Source: Paenirhizobium selenitireducens ATCC BAA-1503
Lineage (GTDB): Bacteria > Pseudomonadota > Alphaproteobacteria > Rhizobiales > Rhizobiaceae
Direction of reading: 5' to 3'
Length of the DNA stretch: 64,000 nt
Assembly: GCF_000518785.1 (NCBI RefSeq)
Contig: NZ_JAEG01000009.1
Span: 124,001-188,000, forward strand
The translations under genes and the position numbers were made by a program. Numbering within the stretch: position 1 is the stretch's first letter; the number at the start of each line of letters is the position of its first letter. Of the stretch, positions 46,956-58,378 are shown one piece after another. Below the pieces are notes generated by a model. That model ran no database searches, was not told where the DNA came from, and saw nothing but the letters and a program-made list of their open reading frames with translations.

Positions 46956-48677
46956 TTACTTCTGCCAGCTCTTGACCAGTTCGTCGTAGTTGACGGTCAT
47001 CGGCTTTTCCTTCTCGTTCTCGACCTTCAGCTGCGGTGCCAGGTTGCCCTTGGCCACGGCATCGGCATTCCACTCTTCGAGGGTCTTTTCCTCGGCGAGC
47101 TTCGGGCCGATGTCACCCTGAACGCCTGCACGTTCCAGGCGCTGCAGCACCTTTTCCTGCTCGGCGCACAACGAGTCCATGGCTTCCTGCGCCGACTTCG
47201 CACCCGAAGATGCGTCGCCGATCGCCTGCCACCACAGCTGGGCCAGCTTCGGATAGTCCGGAACGTTGGTGCCGGTCGGCGACCACTGGACACGGGCCGG
47301 CGAGCGGTAGAACTCGATCAGACCGCCAAGCTTCGGAGCGCGCTCGGTGAAGCTTGGATGCTGGATCGACGACTCGCGGATGAGGGTCAGGCCGACATGG
47401 CTCTTCTTGACGTCGATCGTCTTGGAGGTGACGAACTGGGCATAGAGCCAGGCTGCCTTGGCGCGATCGTCAGGGGTGGACTTCAGCAGCGTCCAGGAAC
47501 CCACGTCCTGATAACCGAGCTTCATGCCGTCTTTCCAGTAGACGCCATGCGGGCTCGGAGCGAAGCGCCACTTCGGCGTGCCGTCCGCGTTGACCACCGG
47601 CAGGCCGTCCTTGACGAGGTCGGCGGTGAAGGCGGTGTACATGAACATCTGCTGGGCGATCTCGCCCTGCGACGGAACCGGACCGGATTCCGAGAAGGTC
47701 ATGCCCTGGGCGGATGCCGGTGCATAGGCCTTCAACCAGTCGAGGTACTTCTGGATGGCGTAGACCGAAGCGGGGCCGTTGGTGTCGCCGCCACGGGCAA
47801 CGCAGGAGCCGACCGGACGGGAGTTTTCATCGACCTTGATGCCCCATTCGTCGACCGGCAGACCATTCGGCAGGCCCTTGTCGCCGTTGCCGGCCATGGA
47901 GAGCCAGGCGTCGGTGAAGCGCCAGCCGAGCGACGGGTCCTTCTTGCCGTAGTCCATGTGACCATAGACCTTCTTCCCGTCGATCTCGCGACCGGTGAAG
48001 AATTCGGCGATGTCTTCGTAAGCCGACCAGTTGACCGGAACGCCGAGGTCGTAGCCGTACTTGGCCTTGAAGTCGGCCTTGTTCTTCTCGTCGTTGAACC
48101 AGTCGTACCGGAACCAGTAAAGGTTGGCGAACTGCTGGTCGGGCAGCTGGTAAAGGTCACCGTCCGGCGCGGTGGTGAACTTCATGCCGATGAAGTCGTC
48201 GAGGTCGAGGCCCGGATTGGTGACGTCCTTGCCTTCGTTCGCCATCCACTTGGTGAGCGAGCGGGCCTGCTGGTAGCGCCAATGGGTGCCGATCAGGTCC
48301 GAGTCGTTGACATAGGCGTCATAGACGTTTTCGCCCGACTGCATCTGCGTCTGCAGCTTTTCGACGACGTCACCTTCGCCGATCAGGTCATGGGTGATCT
48401 TGATGCCGGTGATGGCTTCGAAGGCCGGGGCCAGAACCTTGGATTCGTATTCGTGGGTGGTGATGGTTTCCGACACCACCTTGATTTCCATGCCGGCGAA
48501 AGGCTTCGCGGCATCGACGAACCACTGCATTTCCTTTTCCTGGTCGGCGCGCGACAGCGTCGAAAGGTCACCGACCTCCTTGTCCAGGAACTGTTTGGCC
48601 TCGTCCATTCCGGCAAAGGCCGAGCCGGTCATCGCCAGCAGCATGGCTGCGGTCGTCGTCAAAAGGTGCTTTCGCAT
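46956..48677 (-). CDS. glpV: glycerol ABC transporter substrate-binding protein
   Basis: Periplasmic glycerol-binding protein, 573 residues, larger than typical sugar-binding proteins, as is usual for GlpV. The signal peptide is MRKHLLTTTAAMLLAMTGSAFA. Landmarks are GSCVARGGDTNGPASVYAIQ, SPTGTNVPDYPKLAQLWW and the C-terminal NYDELVKSWQK. Start at 48677 with GGGAGGA upstream. The in-frame extension to 49076 runs back through glpU and is not real. Confidence 0.93.
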   Translation of the reverse strand: MRKHLLTTTAAMLLAMTGSAFAGMDEAKQFLDKEVGDLSTLSRADQEKEMQWFVDAAKPFAGMEIKVVSETITTHEYESKVLAPAFEAITGIKITHDLIGEGDVVEKLQTQMQSGENVYDAYVNDSDLIGTHWRYQQARSLTKWMANEGKDVTNPGLDLDDFIGMKFTTAPDGDLYQLPDQQFANLYWFRYDWFNDEKNKADFKAKYGYDLGVPVNWSAYEDIAEFFTGREIDGKKVYGHMDYGKKDPSLGWRFTDAWLSMAGNGDKGLPNGLPVDEWGIKVDENSRPVGSCVARGGDTNGPASVYAIQKYLDWLKAYAPASAQGMTFSESGPVPSQGEIAQQMFMYTAFTADLVKDGLPVVNADGTPKWRFAPSPHGVYWKDGMKLGYQDVGSWTLLKSTPDDRAKAAWLYAQFVTSKTIDVKKSHVGLTLIRESSIQHPSFTERAPKLGGLIEFYRSPARVQWSPTGTNVPDYPKLAQLWWQAIGDASSGAKSAQEAMDSLCAEQEKVLQRLERAGVQGDIGPKLAEEKTLEEWNADAVAKGNLAPQLKVENEKEKPMTVNYDELVKSWQK

Positions 48678-48757
48678 GATTTTCCTCCCAAAGGTTGCGA
48701 TTGCAGTCTCTTCGTAGTCCGGGATGGCGGCGCTGACCGCCATCCGTTTTTCAAGCC

Positions 48758-49039
48758 TCAGACGAAACGGAATACGCCGATCGCGTAGACCACCGACAAG
48801 GCAAGAGCCCACCACAGGTTCGGACCTCCCAGCCCCAACCATGCGAGATGAATGAATGCGGATCCGAGCAGCGAGATGAACAGGCGATCGCCTCGCGTCG
48901 TTTCGAACCGCAGGACGCCGATGCGCGGATTGCCGCCCGGCGAGAAATATTCCCAGACCGCCATGGAGGCGATCAGCGTGAAGATGCCGATGAAGAACAG
49001 CGCCGTCGGCAGCGTCCATGCCATCCACGAGAAGTCCAT
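48758..49039 (-). CDS. glpU: GlpU, DUF2160 small membrane protein of the glycerol transporter
   Basis: 93 residues with two or three membrane helices (MAWTLPTALFFIGIFTLIASMAVWEY and LWWALALSVVYAIGVFRFV) and a DUF2160 loop with SPGGNPRIGVLRFETTRGDRLF. It lies between the second permease (17 bases) and the binding-protein gene, the place of glpU in the Rhizobium leguminosarum glpSTPQUV operon. Its exact role in transport is not known. Confidence 0.88.
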   Translation of the reverse strand: MDFSWMAWTLPTALFFIGIFTLIASMAVWEYFSPGGNPRIGVLRFETTRGDRLFISLLGSAFIHLAWLGLGGPNLWWALALSVVYAIGVFRFV

Positions 49040-49056
49040 CTTGAGCCTCCCTTTCC

Positions 49057-49869
49057 TTAGACGCGGCCCAGGGCAAAGCCCTTGGCGATGTAGTTGCGGA
49101 CGAAATAGATGACGAGCGCGCCCGGGATGATGGTGAGCACGCCGGCCGCTGCCAGCACGCCCCAGTCCATGCCCGAGGCCGAGACCGTGCGGGTCATGGT
49201 GGCGGCGATCGGCTTGGCGTCGGTCGTGGTCAGCGTGCGGGCGATCAGCAGTTCGACCCAGGAGAACATGAAGCAGAAGAAGGCGGCGACACCGATTCCG
49301 CTCGCGATCAGCGGCATGAAGATCTTCACGAAGAAGCGCGGGAAAGAATAGCCGTCGATATAGGCCGTCTCGTCGATCTCCTTCGGCACCCCCGACATGA
49401 AGCCTTCGAGAATCCAGACCGCCAGCGGCACGTTGAACAGGCAATGCGCGAGCGCTACGGCAATATGGGTGTCGATCAGGCCGAAGGCCGAGTAGAGCTG
49501 GAAGAAGGGCAGCGCGAACACCGCCGGCGGCGCCATGCGGTTGGTGAGCAGCCAGAAGAACAGGTGCTTGTCGCCGAGGAAACGGTAGCGCGAGAAGGCG
49601 TAAGCCGCCGGCAAGGCCGCCGCGACCGAGATCACCGTATTCATCACCACGTAGATGATCGAGTTGATATAGCCGTTGTACCAGGACGGGTCGGTGAAGA
49701 TCACCATGTAGTTCCGGAGCGTCGGGTTCTGCGGAAAGAGCGAGAAGGCCCCGAGGATCTCGTTGTTTTCCTTGAAGCTCATATTGACCAGCCAGTAGAT
49801 CGGCAGGAGCAGGAAGACGATGTAGATCGTCGGGATCAGGAAGGAGAAGCGGCTCTTGTCGTGGTTCAT
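49057..49869 (-). CDS. glpQ: glycerol ABC transporter permease GlpQ
   Basis: Inner-membrane permease, 270 residues, with six predicted helices. The EAA loop is EIDETAYIDGYSFPRFFVKIFMPL. It starts with FLIPTIYIVFLLLPIYWLVNMSFKE. Partner of GlpP, 13 bases downstream of it. The name follows the rhizobial glp nomenclature and is unrelated to the E. coli phosphodiesterase GlpQ. Confidence 0.92.
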   Translation of the reverse strand: MNHDKSRFSFLIPTIYIVFLLLPIYWLVNMSFKENNEILGAFSLFPQNPTLRNYMVIFTDPSWYNGYINSIIYVVMNTVISVAAALPAAYAFSRYRFLGDKHLFFWLLTNRMAPPAVFALPFFQLYSAFGLIDTHIAVALAHCLFNVPLAVWILEGFMSGVPKEIDETAYIDGYSFPRFFVKIFMPLIASGIGVAAFFCFMFSWVELLIARTLTTTDAKPIAATMTRTVSASGMDWGVLAAAGVLTIIPGALVIYFVRNYIAKGFALGRV

Positions 49870-49882
49870 CTTCGTGTCCCCC

Positions 49883-50752
<870 letters not shown>

Positions 50753-50754
50753 GA

Positions 50755-51825
<1,071 letters not shown>

Positions 51826-51837
51826 GTCTCTTCCCCC

Positions 51838-52914
51838 TCACGCCGCGGCGACGTCGACGAGCGCGCGCCCGTCGGAGCCGAACGCCATCAGGTGGCGCGT
51901 ATCGATGAAGACCTCAAGCTCGTAGTCGGGATCGATGTCGTGGATGCCGTGGGCCAGCATGACCCATCTGGCACCGGCGAAGTGGAGGTGGATGAAGCTC
52001 TCCGAACCGGCGATTTCCGAGACCAGCGTCCTGGCCGAAAGCGCGGTCGTCGCATGGTCGTTACGCTCGAGATAAAGGTGATGCGGCTGGAAGCCGATCG
52101 TCACCGGACCGTCGGCGATCGCGGCCAGGTGCGCCGGAACCGGCAGGATCGGCCGGTCGGCGAGCAGGAACTGCCCGCCGGACTTCACCAGCTCGATCGT
52201 ATTGAGCGGCGGATCGGCGAAGGTGCGTGCGGTCAGGAGATCCAGCGGGTGACGATAGACCTGGATCGTCTCGCCGAACTGCGTCACCGCACCCTGGCTC
52301 AAGGTCGCGGTATTGCCGCCGAGCAGGAGCGCTTCGGACGGTTCGGTGGTCGCATAGACAAAGATCGCGCCGGACTGGGCGAAGATCTTCGGCAGTTCCT
52401 CGCGCAGTTCCTCGCGCAGCTTGTAGTCGAGGTTCGCGAGCGGCTCGTCGAGCAAGACCAGGTTGGCGTTCTTGACGATGGCGCGCGCCAATGCGGTGCG
52501 CTGCTGCTGGCCGCCGGAAAGGTTGAGCGGCGTGCGGTCGAGATAGGGAGTCAACCGCAGAAGCTCGGCGGCCTTCTTCACCTCGCGGCCGATGGTCGCG
52601 GAATCCTTGCCGGCGATCCGCATCGGCGAAGCGATGTTCTCATAGACGGTCAATGCCGGATAATTGATGAACTGCTGATAGACCATGGCGACATTGCGCT
52701 TCTGCACCGGCACGCCGGTGACGTCCACGCCGTCGAAATGGATCGACCCACCGGTCGGCTTGTCCAGACCGGCCATCAAGCGCATCAGCGAGGTCTTGCC
52801 GGAGAGCGTCGGCCCCAGCAGGACGTTCAGCGACCCTCGCTGCAAGACGAGATCGGTCGGGCGAATGTGATATTCGCCAGCAACCATCTTCGAGACATTG
52901 CGCAATTCAAGCAT
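51838..52914 (-). CDS. glpS: glycerol ABC transporter ATPase GlpS
   Basis: ATP-binding protein of 358 residues. Walker A is GPTLSGKTS, an uncommon variant of GPSGCGKS. The signature is LSGGQQQRTALARA and Walker B LVLLDEPLANLD. The switch segment reads YATTEPSEAL, where the usual THD has become TTE and the catalytic His is replaced. The normal signature but altered switch complements the GlpT features. Lies 12 bases before glpT and 55 bases after glpD. Confidence 0.92.
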   Translation of the reverse strand: MLELRNVSKMVAGEYHIRPTDLVLQRGSLNVLLGPTLSGKTSLMRLMAGLDKPTGGSIHFDGVDVTGVPVQKRNVAMVYQQFINYPALTVYENIASPMRIAGKDSATIGREVKKAAELLRLTPYLDRTPLNLSGGQQQRTALARAIVKNANLVLLDEPLANLDYKLREELREELPKIFAQSGAIFVYATTEPSEALLLGGNTATLSQGAVTQFGETIQVYRHPLDLLTARTFADPPLNTIELVKSGGQFLLADRPILPVPAHLAAIADGPVTIGFQPHHLYLERNDHATTALSARTLVSEIAGSESFIHLHFAGARWVMLAHGIHDIDPDYELEVFIDTRHLMAFGSDGRALVDVAAA

Positions 52915-52969
52915 CTATTCCTCGGGCCTCCTCCGAACCGTCGGCTATCTTCCAGCTGGCGCCTGCCCC

Positions 52970-54481
52970 TTATCGGGCGACGGCGACCGCCATGTATGTC
53001 TCCAGTTCCGCGGCCTCCCCGGCCGTCAGGAACAAACCTTGCTTGGTGCGGCGCCACAGCACGTCTTCCGCGCTGCAGGCCCATTCCCGCTCGATCAGCC
53101 AGCGCACTTCGCACTCGTAAAGCGAGCCGCCGAAATGCCGCCCCATGTCCCCGGCGCGTGCTGCGCCGGACAGGATGGTCTTCGCATCGGTGCCGTAGCA
53201 GCGGACCAGTCGCTCCGCATGACCACGCTCGAGAAACAGGTGCGTCTTGAGCAAGCCGTCGACTTCGGCCGCATAGGCCGTCGCTTCGAAATTACCGCCC
53301 GGCAGTCTGCTCTTCGCTGTCCATGCGCTTCCCTTGGCGCCGATCGCCTCGCCGATCTTCTCCAGTGCGTTCTCGGCCAGCCGCCGATAGGTGGTCAGCT
53401 TGCCGCCGAAGACATTGAGAAGCGGCGCTTCCTCCGCCTGACGGTCGAGCTTCAGCACATAGTCGCGGGTCGCTTCCTGGGCCTTCGATGCACCATCGTC
53501 ATAGAGCGGGCGCACGGCCGAGTAGCTCCAGACGATGTCGTCCTTCTTCACCGGCTCTGCGAAATATTCGCTGGCGGCGTTGCAGAGATACGCGATTTCC
53601 TCTTCGCTTATTTTCACATTTTTCGGATCGTCCGTATAGTCACGATCCGTCGTGCCGATCAGCGTGAAATCATTCTCATAGGGAATGGCGAAAATGATGC
53701 GATTGTCCGGGTTCTGGAAGAAATAGGCCCGCTTGTCGGAAAACTTCTTCTTCACCACGATATGGCTGCCCTGGACGAGCCGGACATTGTGGACATTGTT
53801 GCGGCCGAAGGCGCCGGCAAGCACCTGGTCGACCCAGGGACCGGCGGCATTGACCAGCATGCGCGCCCTGAAGCTCTGCGTCTGGCCGTTCGCCTGGTCA
53901 AGCACCGTGACGGTCCACAGCCCGTTCTCGCGGCGGGCCGAGGTAACCCGGGTCCGGCTCAGGATCGTCGCACCGCGATCGGCGGCATCCCGGGCATTCA
54001 GAACCACCATGCGGGCGTCGTCGACCCAGCCGTCGGAATATTCGAAAGCCTTGGAAAACACCGGCTTCAGCGGCTTTCCAGCCGGGTCGCGGCGAAGGTC
54101 CAGCGTCTTCGTCGCCGGCAGGAGCTTGCGGCCGCCGAGATGGTCGTAAAGGAAAAGCCCGAGGCGGATCAGCCATGCGGGGCGGACGCCGCCCTTCTGG
54201 AAGGGCAGAACGAAACGCAGCGGCCAGATGACGTGCGGCGCCATGGCCCACAGCACTTCGCGCTCCATCAGCGCCTCGCGCACAAGACGAAACTCATAGT
54301 ATTCGAGATAGCGAAGACCGCCATGGATCAGCTTGGTGGCGCCGGAGGACGTGCCCGAGGCGAAGTCGTTCATTTCGGCGAGTGCCACGGTATAGCCGCG
54401 ACCCACCGCATCACGCGCAATGCCGCAGCCGTTGATGCCGCCACCGATGACAAAGATGTCGAAAACCGACTCGACCGACAT
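52970..54481 (-). CDS. glpD: aerobic glycerol-3-phosphate dehydrogenase
   Basis: FAD flavoprotein oxidising glycerol-3-phosphate to dihydroxyacetone phosphate and passing electrons to quinone; peripheral on the inner membrane. 503 residues. FAD motif IFVIGGGINGCGIARDAVGRG, then GTSSGATKLIHGGLRYLE, and the VFGGKLTTYRRLAE segment near the C-terminal half. Start at 54481 with GGGAG upstream; an ATG at 54505 would add 8 residues. Separated from glpR by 104 bases with a possible GlpR site. Confidence 0.95.
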   Translation of the reverse strand: MSVESVFDIFVIGGGINGCGIARDAVGRGYTVALAEMNDFASGTSSGATKLIHGGLRYLEYYEFRLVREALMEREVLWAMAPHVIWPLRFVLPFQKGGVRPAWLIRLGLFLYDHLGGRKLLPATKTLDLRRDPAGKPLKPVFSKAFEYSDGWVDDARMVVLNARDAADRGATILSRTRVTSARRENGLWTVTVLDQANGQTQSFRARMLVNAAGPWVDQVLAGAFGRNNVHNVRLVQGSHIVVKKKFSDKRAYFFQNPDNRIIFAIPYENDFTLIGTTDRDYTDDPKNVKISEEEIAYLCNAASEYFAEPVKKDDIVWSYSAVRPLYDDGASKAQEATRDYVLKLDRQAEEAPLLNVFGGKLTTYRRLAENALEKIGEAIGAKGSAWTAKSRLPGGNFEATAYAAEVDGLLKTHLFLERGHAERLVRCYGTDAKTILSGAARAGDMGRHFGGSLYECEVRWLIEREWACSAEDVLWRRTKQGLFLTAGEAAELETYMAVAVAR

Positions 54482-54559
54482 ACGCTCCCGCTCCCCTTTT
54501 CGCATTGCACAATTTTATGCAATTGCGAAAGTTCATTCATCTAAATTGAAAGGAAAGCG

Positions 54560-54576
54560 AATGTCAAACGAACATT
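54560..54576. promoter_or_regulatory. possible GlpR operator before glpD
   Basis: AATGT-7 bases-ACATT, containing AACGAACATT, which equals the right half of the E. coli GlpR consensus. It lies about 80 bases upstream of the glpD start, close to the glpR stop. A second small inverted repeat (ATTGCA 54504-54509 with TGCAAT 54518-54523) is nearer to the gene. Confidence 0.45.
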
Positions 54577-54585
54577 AACGAAAAA

Positions 54586-55377
54586 CTACCGGCTATCGTC
54601 GACGTCATCCTGCTGGCTTTGCGTTTCCACCAGGTGCACGTCGCTTTCGGCGCAGATCCGGCGGATCGAGTCGACTGGACAATGGTCGGTAATGAAGGTG
54701 TGGACCTGGGAGATATGGCCGATACGCACCGGAGCGGTGCGCTCGAACTTGGAGGCGTCCGACACCAGGATGACATGGCGGGCATTGGCGATGATCGCCT
54801 GGGCCACCTTGACCTCCCGATAGTCGAAGTCGAGAAGCGCGCCGTCCTCGTCGATCGCCGACACGCCGATGACGGCGAAATCGACCTTGAACTGGCGGAT
54901 GAAGTCGACCGCGGCCTCGCCCACGATACCGCCGTCCGATCCGCGCACAACACCGCCGGCAATCACCACCTCGATCGAGGGGAACACACGCAAACGATTG
55001 GCGACATTGATATTGTTGGTGATCACCATCAGTTCGCGATGATCGACCAGTGCCTCCCCGACGGCCTCGGTCGTCGTGCCGATATTGATGAACAGCGAGG
55101 AGTTGTCGGGGATAAGCGCCGCCGCGGCGCGGCCGATCGCCTGTTTCTCCGGCGCGGCGATCGAACGACGCGCCTCGTATTTGACGTTTTCGTTGCCACT
55201 CGGAAAGATCGCACCGCCATGGATGCGCGTCAGCGCCTTGCCGTCGCAGAGGTCATTCAGATCCTTGCGGATGGTCTGCGGCGTGACGGCGAACCGTGTC
55301 GCCAGTTCATCGACCAGCACCCGGCCCTCCGCCTTGGCGAGAGCCATGATTTCCATCTGGCGGCTGGTAAACAGCAT
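54586..55377 (-). CDS. glpR: DeoR-family glycerol regulon repressor
   Basis: DeoR-type repressor, 263 residues, presumably released by glycerol-3-phosphate. The helix-turn-helix is VDELATRFAVTPQTIRKDLNDL. The sugar-phosphate-binding domain has INIGTTTEAVGEAL, NNINVANRL and DFDYREVKVAQAI. The start at 55377 follows GGGGGAGG by 6 bases; earlier in-frame Mets (55407, 55485) would add residues not expected in the family. First gene of the glp locus, same strand as the genes it likely controls. Confidence 0.92.
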   Translation of the reverse strand: MLFTSRQMEIMALAKAEGRVLVDELATRFAVTPQTIRKDLNDLCDGKALTRIHGGAIFPSGNENVKYEARRSIAAPEKQAIGRAAAALIPDNSSLFINIGTTTEAVGEALVDHRELMVITNNINVANRLRVFPSIEVVIAGGVVRGSDGGIVGEAAVDFIRQFKVDFAVIGVSAIDEDGALLDFDYREVKVAQAIIANARHVILVSDASKFERTAPVRIGHISQVHTFITDHCPVDSIRRICAESDVHLVETQSQQDDVDDSR

Positions 55378-55400
55378 CCGCACCTCCCCCTCTTCGTTTT

Positions 55401-55425
55401 CTTTCATCCTAGGGAAAAATGAAAG
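55401..55425. promoter_or_regulatory. inverted repeat before glpR
   Basis: CTTTCAT (55401-55407) and ATGAAAG (55419-55425), perfect 7-bp arms 11 bases apart, 24 bases before the glpR start. It may be an autoregulatory operator or part of the promoter; it does not match the E. coli GlpR half-site. Confidence 0.35.
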
Positions 55426-55491
55426 TCCGGCAATAGGCTCACGTGGTTGAAACGCGTTCACGAACCGGTGGGCGCTGACCGACAAGAAATT

Positions 55492-55519
55492 CCCCGGGCC
55501 ACCTTTTGGCGACCCGGGG
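55492..55519 (-). terminator. hairpin terminator after the YARHG gene
   Basis: Arms CCCCGGG (55492-55498) and CCCGGGG (55513-55519) with a partly paired loop. On the minus strand the tail AATTTCTTG follows. It lies 46 bases beyond the stop at 55566 and isolates that gene from glpR. Confidence 0.5.
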
Positions 55520-55565
55520 AGAGGCCCCCGCCGATCTGAATTTCGAAACTACCGGTGGTGCGAAC

Positions 55566-55850
55566 TCAACGGCAGCCCTGATAGACTTCCCACTGCTCGA
55601 TATTGTTGACGCGGCGCTGTTCGGCCGGCGTCAACTTGCCGTAGGGCGGAAAGCAGGCGCGACCGAAGACGTTGCGGGCGCGCTGAGTCTTGAAGCAGAA
55701 GCCCTTGGCGGCATAGATCGCGTTTCGCTCATACCACAACTGTTCGCAAGTCATCCCGCTCTGCGCCGCCGCCGGTGCGGCAGCCCCCATAGCGAGCAGC
55801 ATCGGCATCACCGTGATGGCCGCTGCAGTCAGTGTCCTGATGTACCCCAT
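55566..55850 (-). CDS. secreted YARHG-domain protein
   Basis: 94 residues: signal peptide (IRTLTAAAITVMPMLLAMG, cleavage near AAAQS) and one small YARHG-like domain (QLWYERNAIYAAKGFCFKT, then RACFPPYGKLTPAEQRRV). Four Cys could form two disulfides. The start at 55850 has GGAGGGG upstream; the extension to 55904 is rejected because the signal peptide would be buried. Function unknown; the family is found in bacterial extracellular proteins. Monocistronic between two operons. Confidence 0.82.
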   Translation of the reverse strand: MGYIRTLTAAAITVMPMLLAMGAAAPAAAQSGMTCEQLWYERNAIYAAKGFCFKTQRARNVFGRACFPPYGKLTPAEQRRVNNIEQWEVYQGCR

Positions 55851-55991
55851 GACAAAACCCCTCCTATTGCGATGAGGCCAATCTAGCACATCGCCGTTGG
55901 GCACAATTGACTCATGTCAAGACTTTTACGGGGACAAACGGCGCGATCACATTCCTCCTTCGGGGCACGCGGCACGCCGAAGCGGCAATGG

Positions 55992-56912
55992 CTAACCGGA
56001 TAGTCCGATCTGATCACGCGGCATAAGCGCGCCGGGATGCCGGACGACCCGGGCTGCCACGGCGTGGCCCTGTTCCGCGGACTCCTCCGGCGAAGCACCG
56101 CCAAGGCGGGCGGCCAGGTAACCGCCGTTGAAGGAATCACCGGCGCCGGTGCTGTCCACCGGCTTGACGCTGTCGAAGCTCAGGATCGCGATCGAGCCGC
56201 CAGGCAGGGACACGGCAATGGGGCCGCCGCCATTCTTCACCACGACCTCGCCGGCCCCGAGCCGCAGCCAGCGGGCGGCGCATGCCTCGATGTCAGCGTC
56301 GCCGAAAACCGACGCCTCGTCGTCGAAGCTCGGCAGGGCGATCGCAGCGGCGGCCGCGGCGCTGGAGAGGCCCATGCGCATCGTCTCGGCATTCTCCCAC
56401 AGACGCGGCCGGATATTCGGGTCGAAGACAGTCAGCTTGCCCGCGGCGCGGGCCTTGGTAACGAGACGCAGGAGGGCCGCCCGGCGACCGGGCTCGAGGA
56501 TGGCGAGCGTGATACCGGAGAAATAGACCACGTCGGCCGCACCGATTGCCGCTTCGAGCGCGGCTTCGTCGTCGGCCAGCCGGCGGGCGGCGGACTGGCC
56601 GCGCCAATAGGAAAAGCTGCGCTCGCCGTCGTGAAGCTCGATCGAGTAGAGGCCGACCGTGCGCTCCGGGTCGCGCGCGATGAAATGCGTGGCAATGTCG
56701 TTTGCGCCGAGAAATTCCAGCATGCGCTCGGAAAACGGATCCGTGCCTAGCCGGGTGAAGAAGGCCACCTGCCAGGCTGGAGGCAGGCAGGCTCGCACGT
56801 ACCAGGCGGTGTTGAGCACATCGCCGGCAAACCCCATGCGCCACAGGCCGCCCTCGGCCTGCGACAGTTCGACCATCGCCTCGCCGATCGCGACAAACAG
56901 TTTGTCACTCAT
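55992..56912 (-). CDS. kdgK: 2-keto-3-deoxygluconate kinase (PfkB family)
   Basis: Phosphorylates 2-dehydro-3-deoxygluconate to KDPG, which enters the Entner-Doudoroff pathway. 306 residues. The PfkB signature near the C-terminus is DSTGAGDSFNGG with the catalytic Asp; GFAGDVLNTAWY and TVFDPNIRPRLW are typical of the KdgK group. The start at 56912 overlaps the uxuB stop (ATGA). It completes the uxuA-uxuB-kdgK hexuronate route. Confidence 0.88.
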   Translation of the reverse strand: MSDKLFVAIGEAMVELSQAEGGLWRMGFAGDVLNTAWYVRACLPPAWQVAFFTRLGTDPFSERMLEFLGANDIATHFIARDPERTVGLYSIELHDGERSFSYWRGQSAARRLADDEAALEAAIGAADVVYFSGITLAILEPGRRAALLRLVTKARAAGKLTVFDPNIRPRLWENAETMRMGLSSAAAAAAIALPSFDDEASVFGDADIEACAARWLRLGAGEVVVKNGGGPIAVSLPGGSIAILSFDSVKPVDSTGAGDSFNGGYLAARLGGASPEESAEQGHAVAARVVRHPGALMPRDQIGLSG

Positions 56913-58378
56913 CCTCTTGCCTCCTCCGCGACGGCACCCTGCATGCCGAGTTCGAGCATGCGGTCGAGAGCCTGACGGACCTCTGCGCGCCATTTTTCCG
57001 ATGCGGCAAGCCCGACGGGGAACAACCCCGGCAAGGCATGCAGCGCGTCCGAGACCGCTGCCGCGTCGCGCGGCACGCCGGCCAGCGCGGATGCGATCTC
57101 CCCGGCGCGGGGATCACGCAAAGCATAGGCCTCACCTGCATCGGTCTTGCCGAGGCAATAGCGCATCCAGGCGGCGACGGCAAAGGCGAATGGCCTGATC
57201 GACGTCCCGGCTTCGAGCGCGACCGTGGCCGGTGCCAGAAGGCGTTGGGGCAGTTTCTCTGTTCCGTCCATGGCGATCTGATAGGTTTCATGGGCGATTG
57301 CGGGATTTGCGAAGCGTGCGGCGAGCGCCGCGCCGTAGGCGTCAAGGTCGATCCCCGGCAGCGGCGGAAGGGCGGCCGCAGCACTCAGCAGATGCCGCCG
57401 CACGAGCGCCGCGAGAGAGGCGTCGGCCATCACATCGCGCACATGGCGGTGGCCCGAAAGAAAACCGGCATAGGCCAGCATCGAATGGCTGCCGTTCAGC
57501 ATGGTGAGCTTCATCCGCTCATAGGGCGTTACATCCGAAACGAAGATCGCGCCTGCTTTTTCCCAGGCCGGACGCCCGTCGGGAAAATGGTCTTCGATCA
57601 CCCATTGATGGAATGCTTCGGTTTCGACGGCGGCGAGATCGCTGCAGCCGGTCAGCCGCTCGGCGGTCGCCAGCGTTTCCGCGGTGACGGCCGGGGTGAT
57701 GCGGTCGACCATGCTGGAGGGGAACGCGACCGCCGCCGCGATCCAATCGGCAAGCGACGGATCGAGCCTGCGGGCGAAACCGACGACGCCGTCGCGCAGC
57801 AGTGCACCGTTTTCCGGCAGGTTGTCGCAGCTCAGTACGGTGAACGGGGCGGTGCCCGCCGCCCGGCGTGTCCGCAGCGCCGCGACCAGCAGACCGAGTA
57901 CGCCGGAAGGGGCGTCCGGCGAAGCAAGGTCGGCCACCACCGCGGCATGGGACCAGTCCGGCCCGCGACCGGCACGATCAATCCCATAGCCCTTTTCGGT
58001 GACGGTGAGGGTGACGATGCGCACCGCCGGATCGACCAGCGCGACTAGCGTCGCCACAGGATCGGCGGCAATTACATCGGCGATCGAACCGATCACTTGC
58101 CCCGTCGTTCCGGCAGCACTCCGCTCGATCAGCGTGTAGAGACCGTTTTGCGGATTGAGCGCCTCGGCCATGTCACGGCTTCGCAGGCTCACGCCCCGGA
58201 TGCGCCAGTCGCCGCCATCGGCGAGAAGCGCTGCATCCGTATAGGCCGCCTGATGGGCGCGGTGGAAGGCACCGATGCCGATGTGGACGATCCCAACGCC
58301 ATGCGCAGACGGTTCGTAGCCGGGAAGGCGCGCTTCGCCATGTACCTGCGAAAGCGACGTCAGGCGGGGCGCGCTCAT
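56909..58378 (-). CDS. uxuB: fructuronate reductase / mannitol dehydrogenase family
   Basis: NAD-dependent interconversion of fructuronate and mannonate. 489 residues of the long-chain mannitol-dehydrogenase family: VGIVHIGIGAFHRAHQAAYTD for NAD, FTVLSCDNLPENG and the catalytic-Lys segment MKLTMLNGSHSMLAYAGF. The family also includes mannitol and altronate dehydrogenases; overlap with both mannonate dehydratase and KDG kinase genes makes UxuB the best reading. Confidence 0.88.
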   Translation of the reverse strand: MSAPRLTSLSQVHGEARLPGYEPSAHGVGIVHIGIGAFHRAHQAAYTDAALLADGGDWRIRGVSLRSRDMAEALNPQNGLYTLIERSAAGTTGQVIGSIADVIAADPVATLVALVDPAVRIVTLTVTEKGYGIDRAGRGPDWSHAAVVADLASPDAPSGVLGLLVAALRTRRAAGTAPFTVLSCDNLPENGALLRDGVVGFARRLDPSLADWIAAAVAFPSSMVDRITPAVTAETLATAERLTGCSDLAAVETEAFHQWVIEDHFPDGRPAWEKAGAIFVSDVTPYERMKLTMLNGSHSMLAYAGFLSGHRHVRDVMADASLAALVRRHLLSAAAALPPLPGIDLDAYGAALAARFANPAIAHETYQIAMDGTEKLPQRLLAPATVALEAGTSIRPFAFAVAAWMRYCLGKTDAGEAYALRDPRAGEIASALAGVPRDAAAVSDALHALPGLFPVGLAASEKWRAEVRQALDRMLELGMQGAVAEEARG

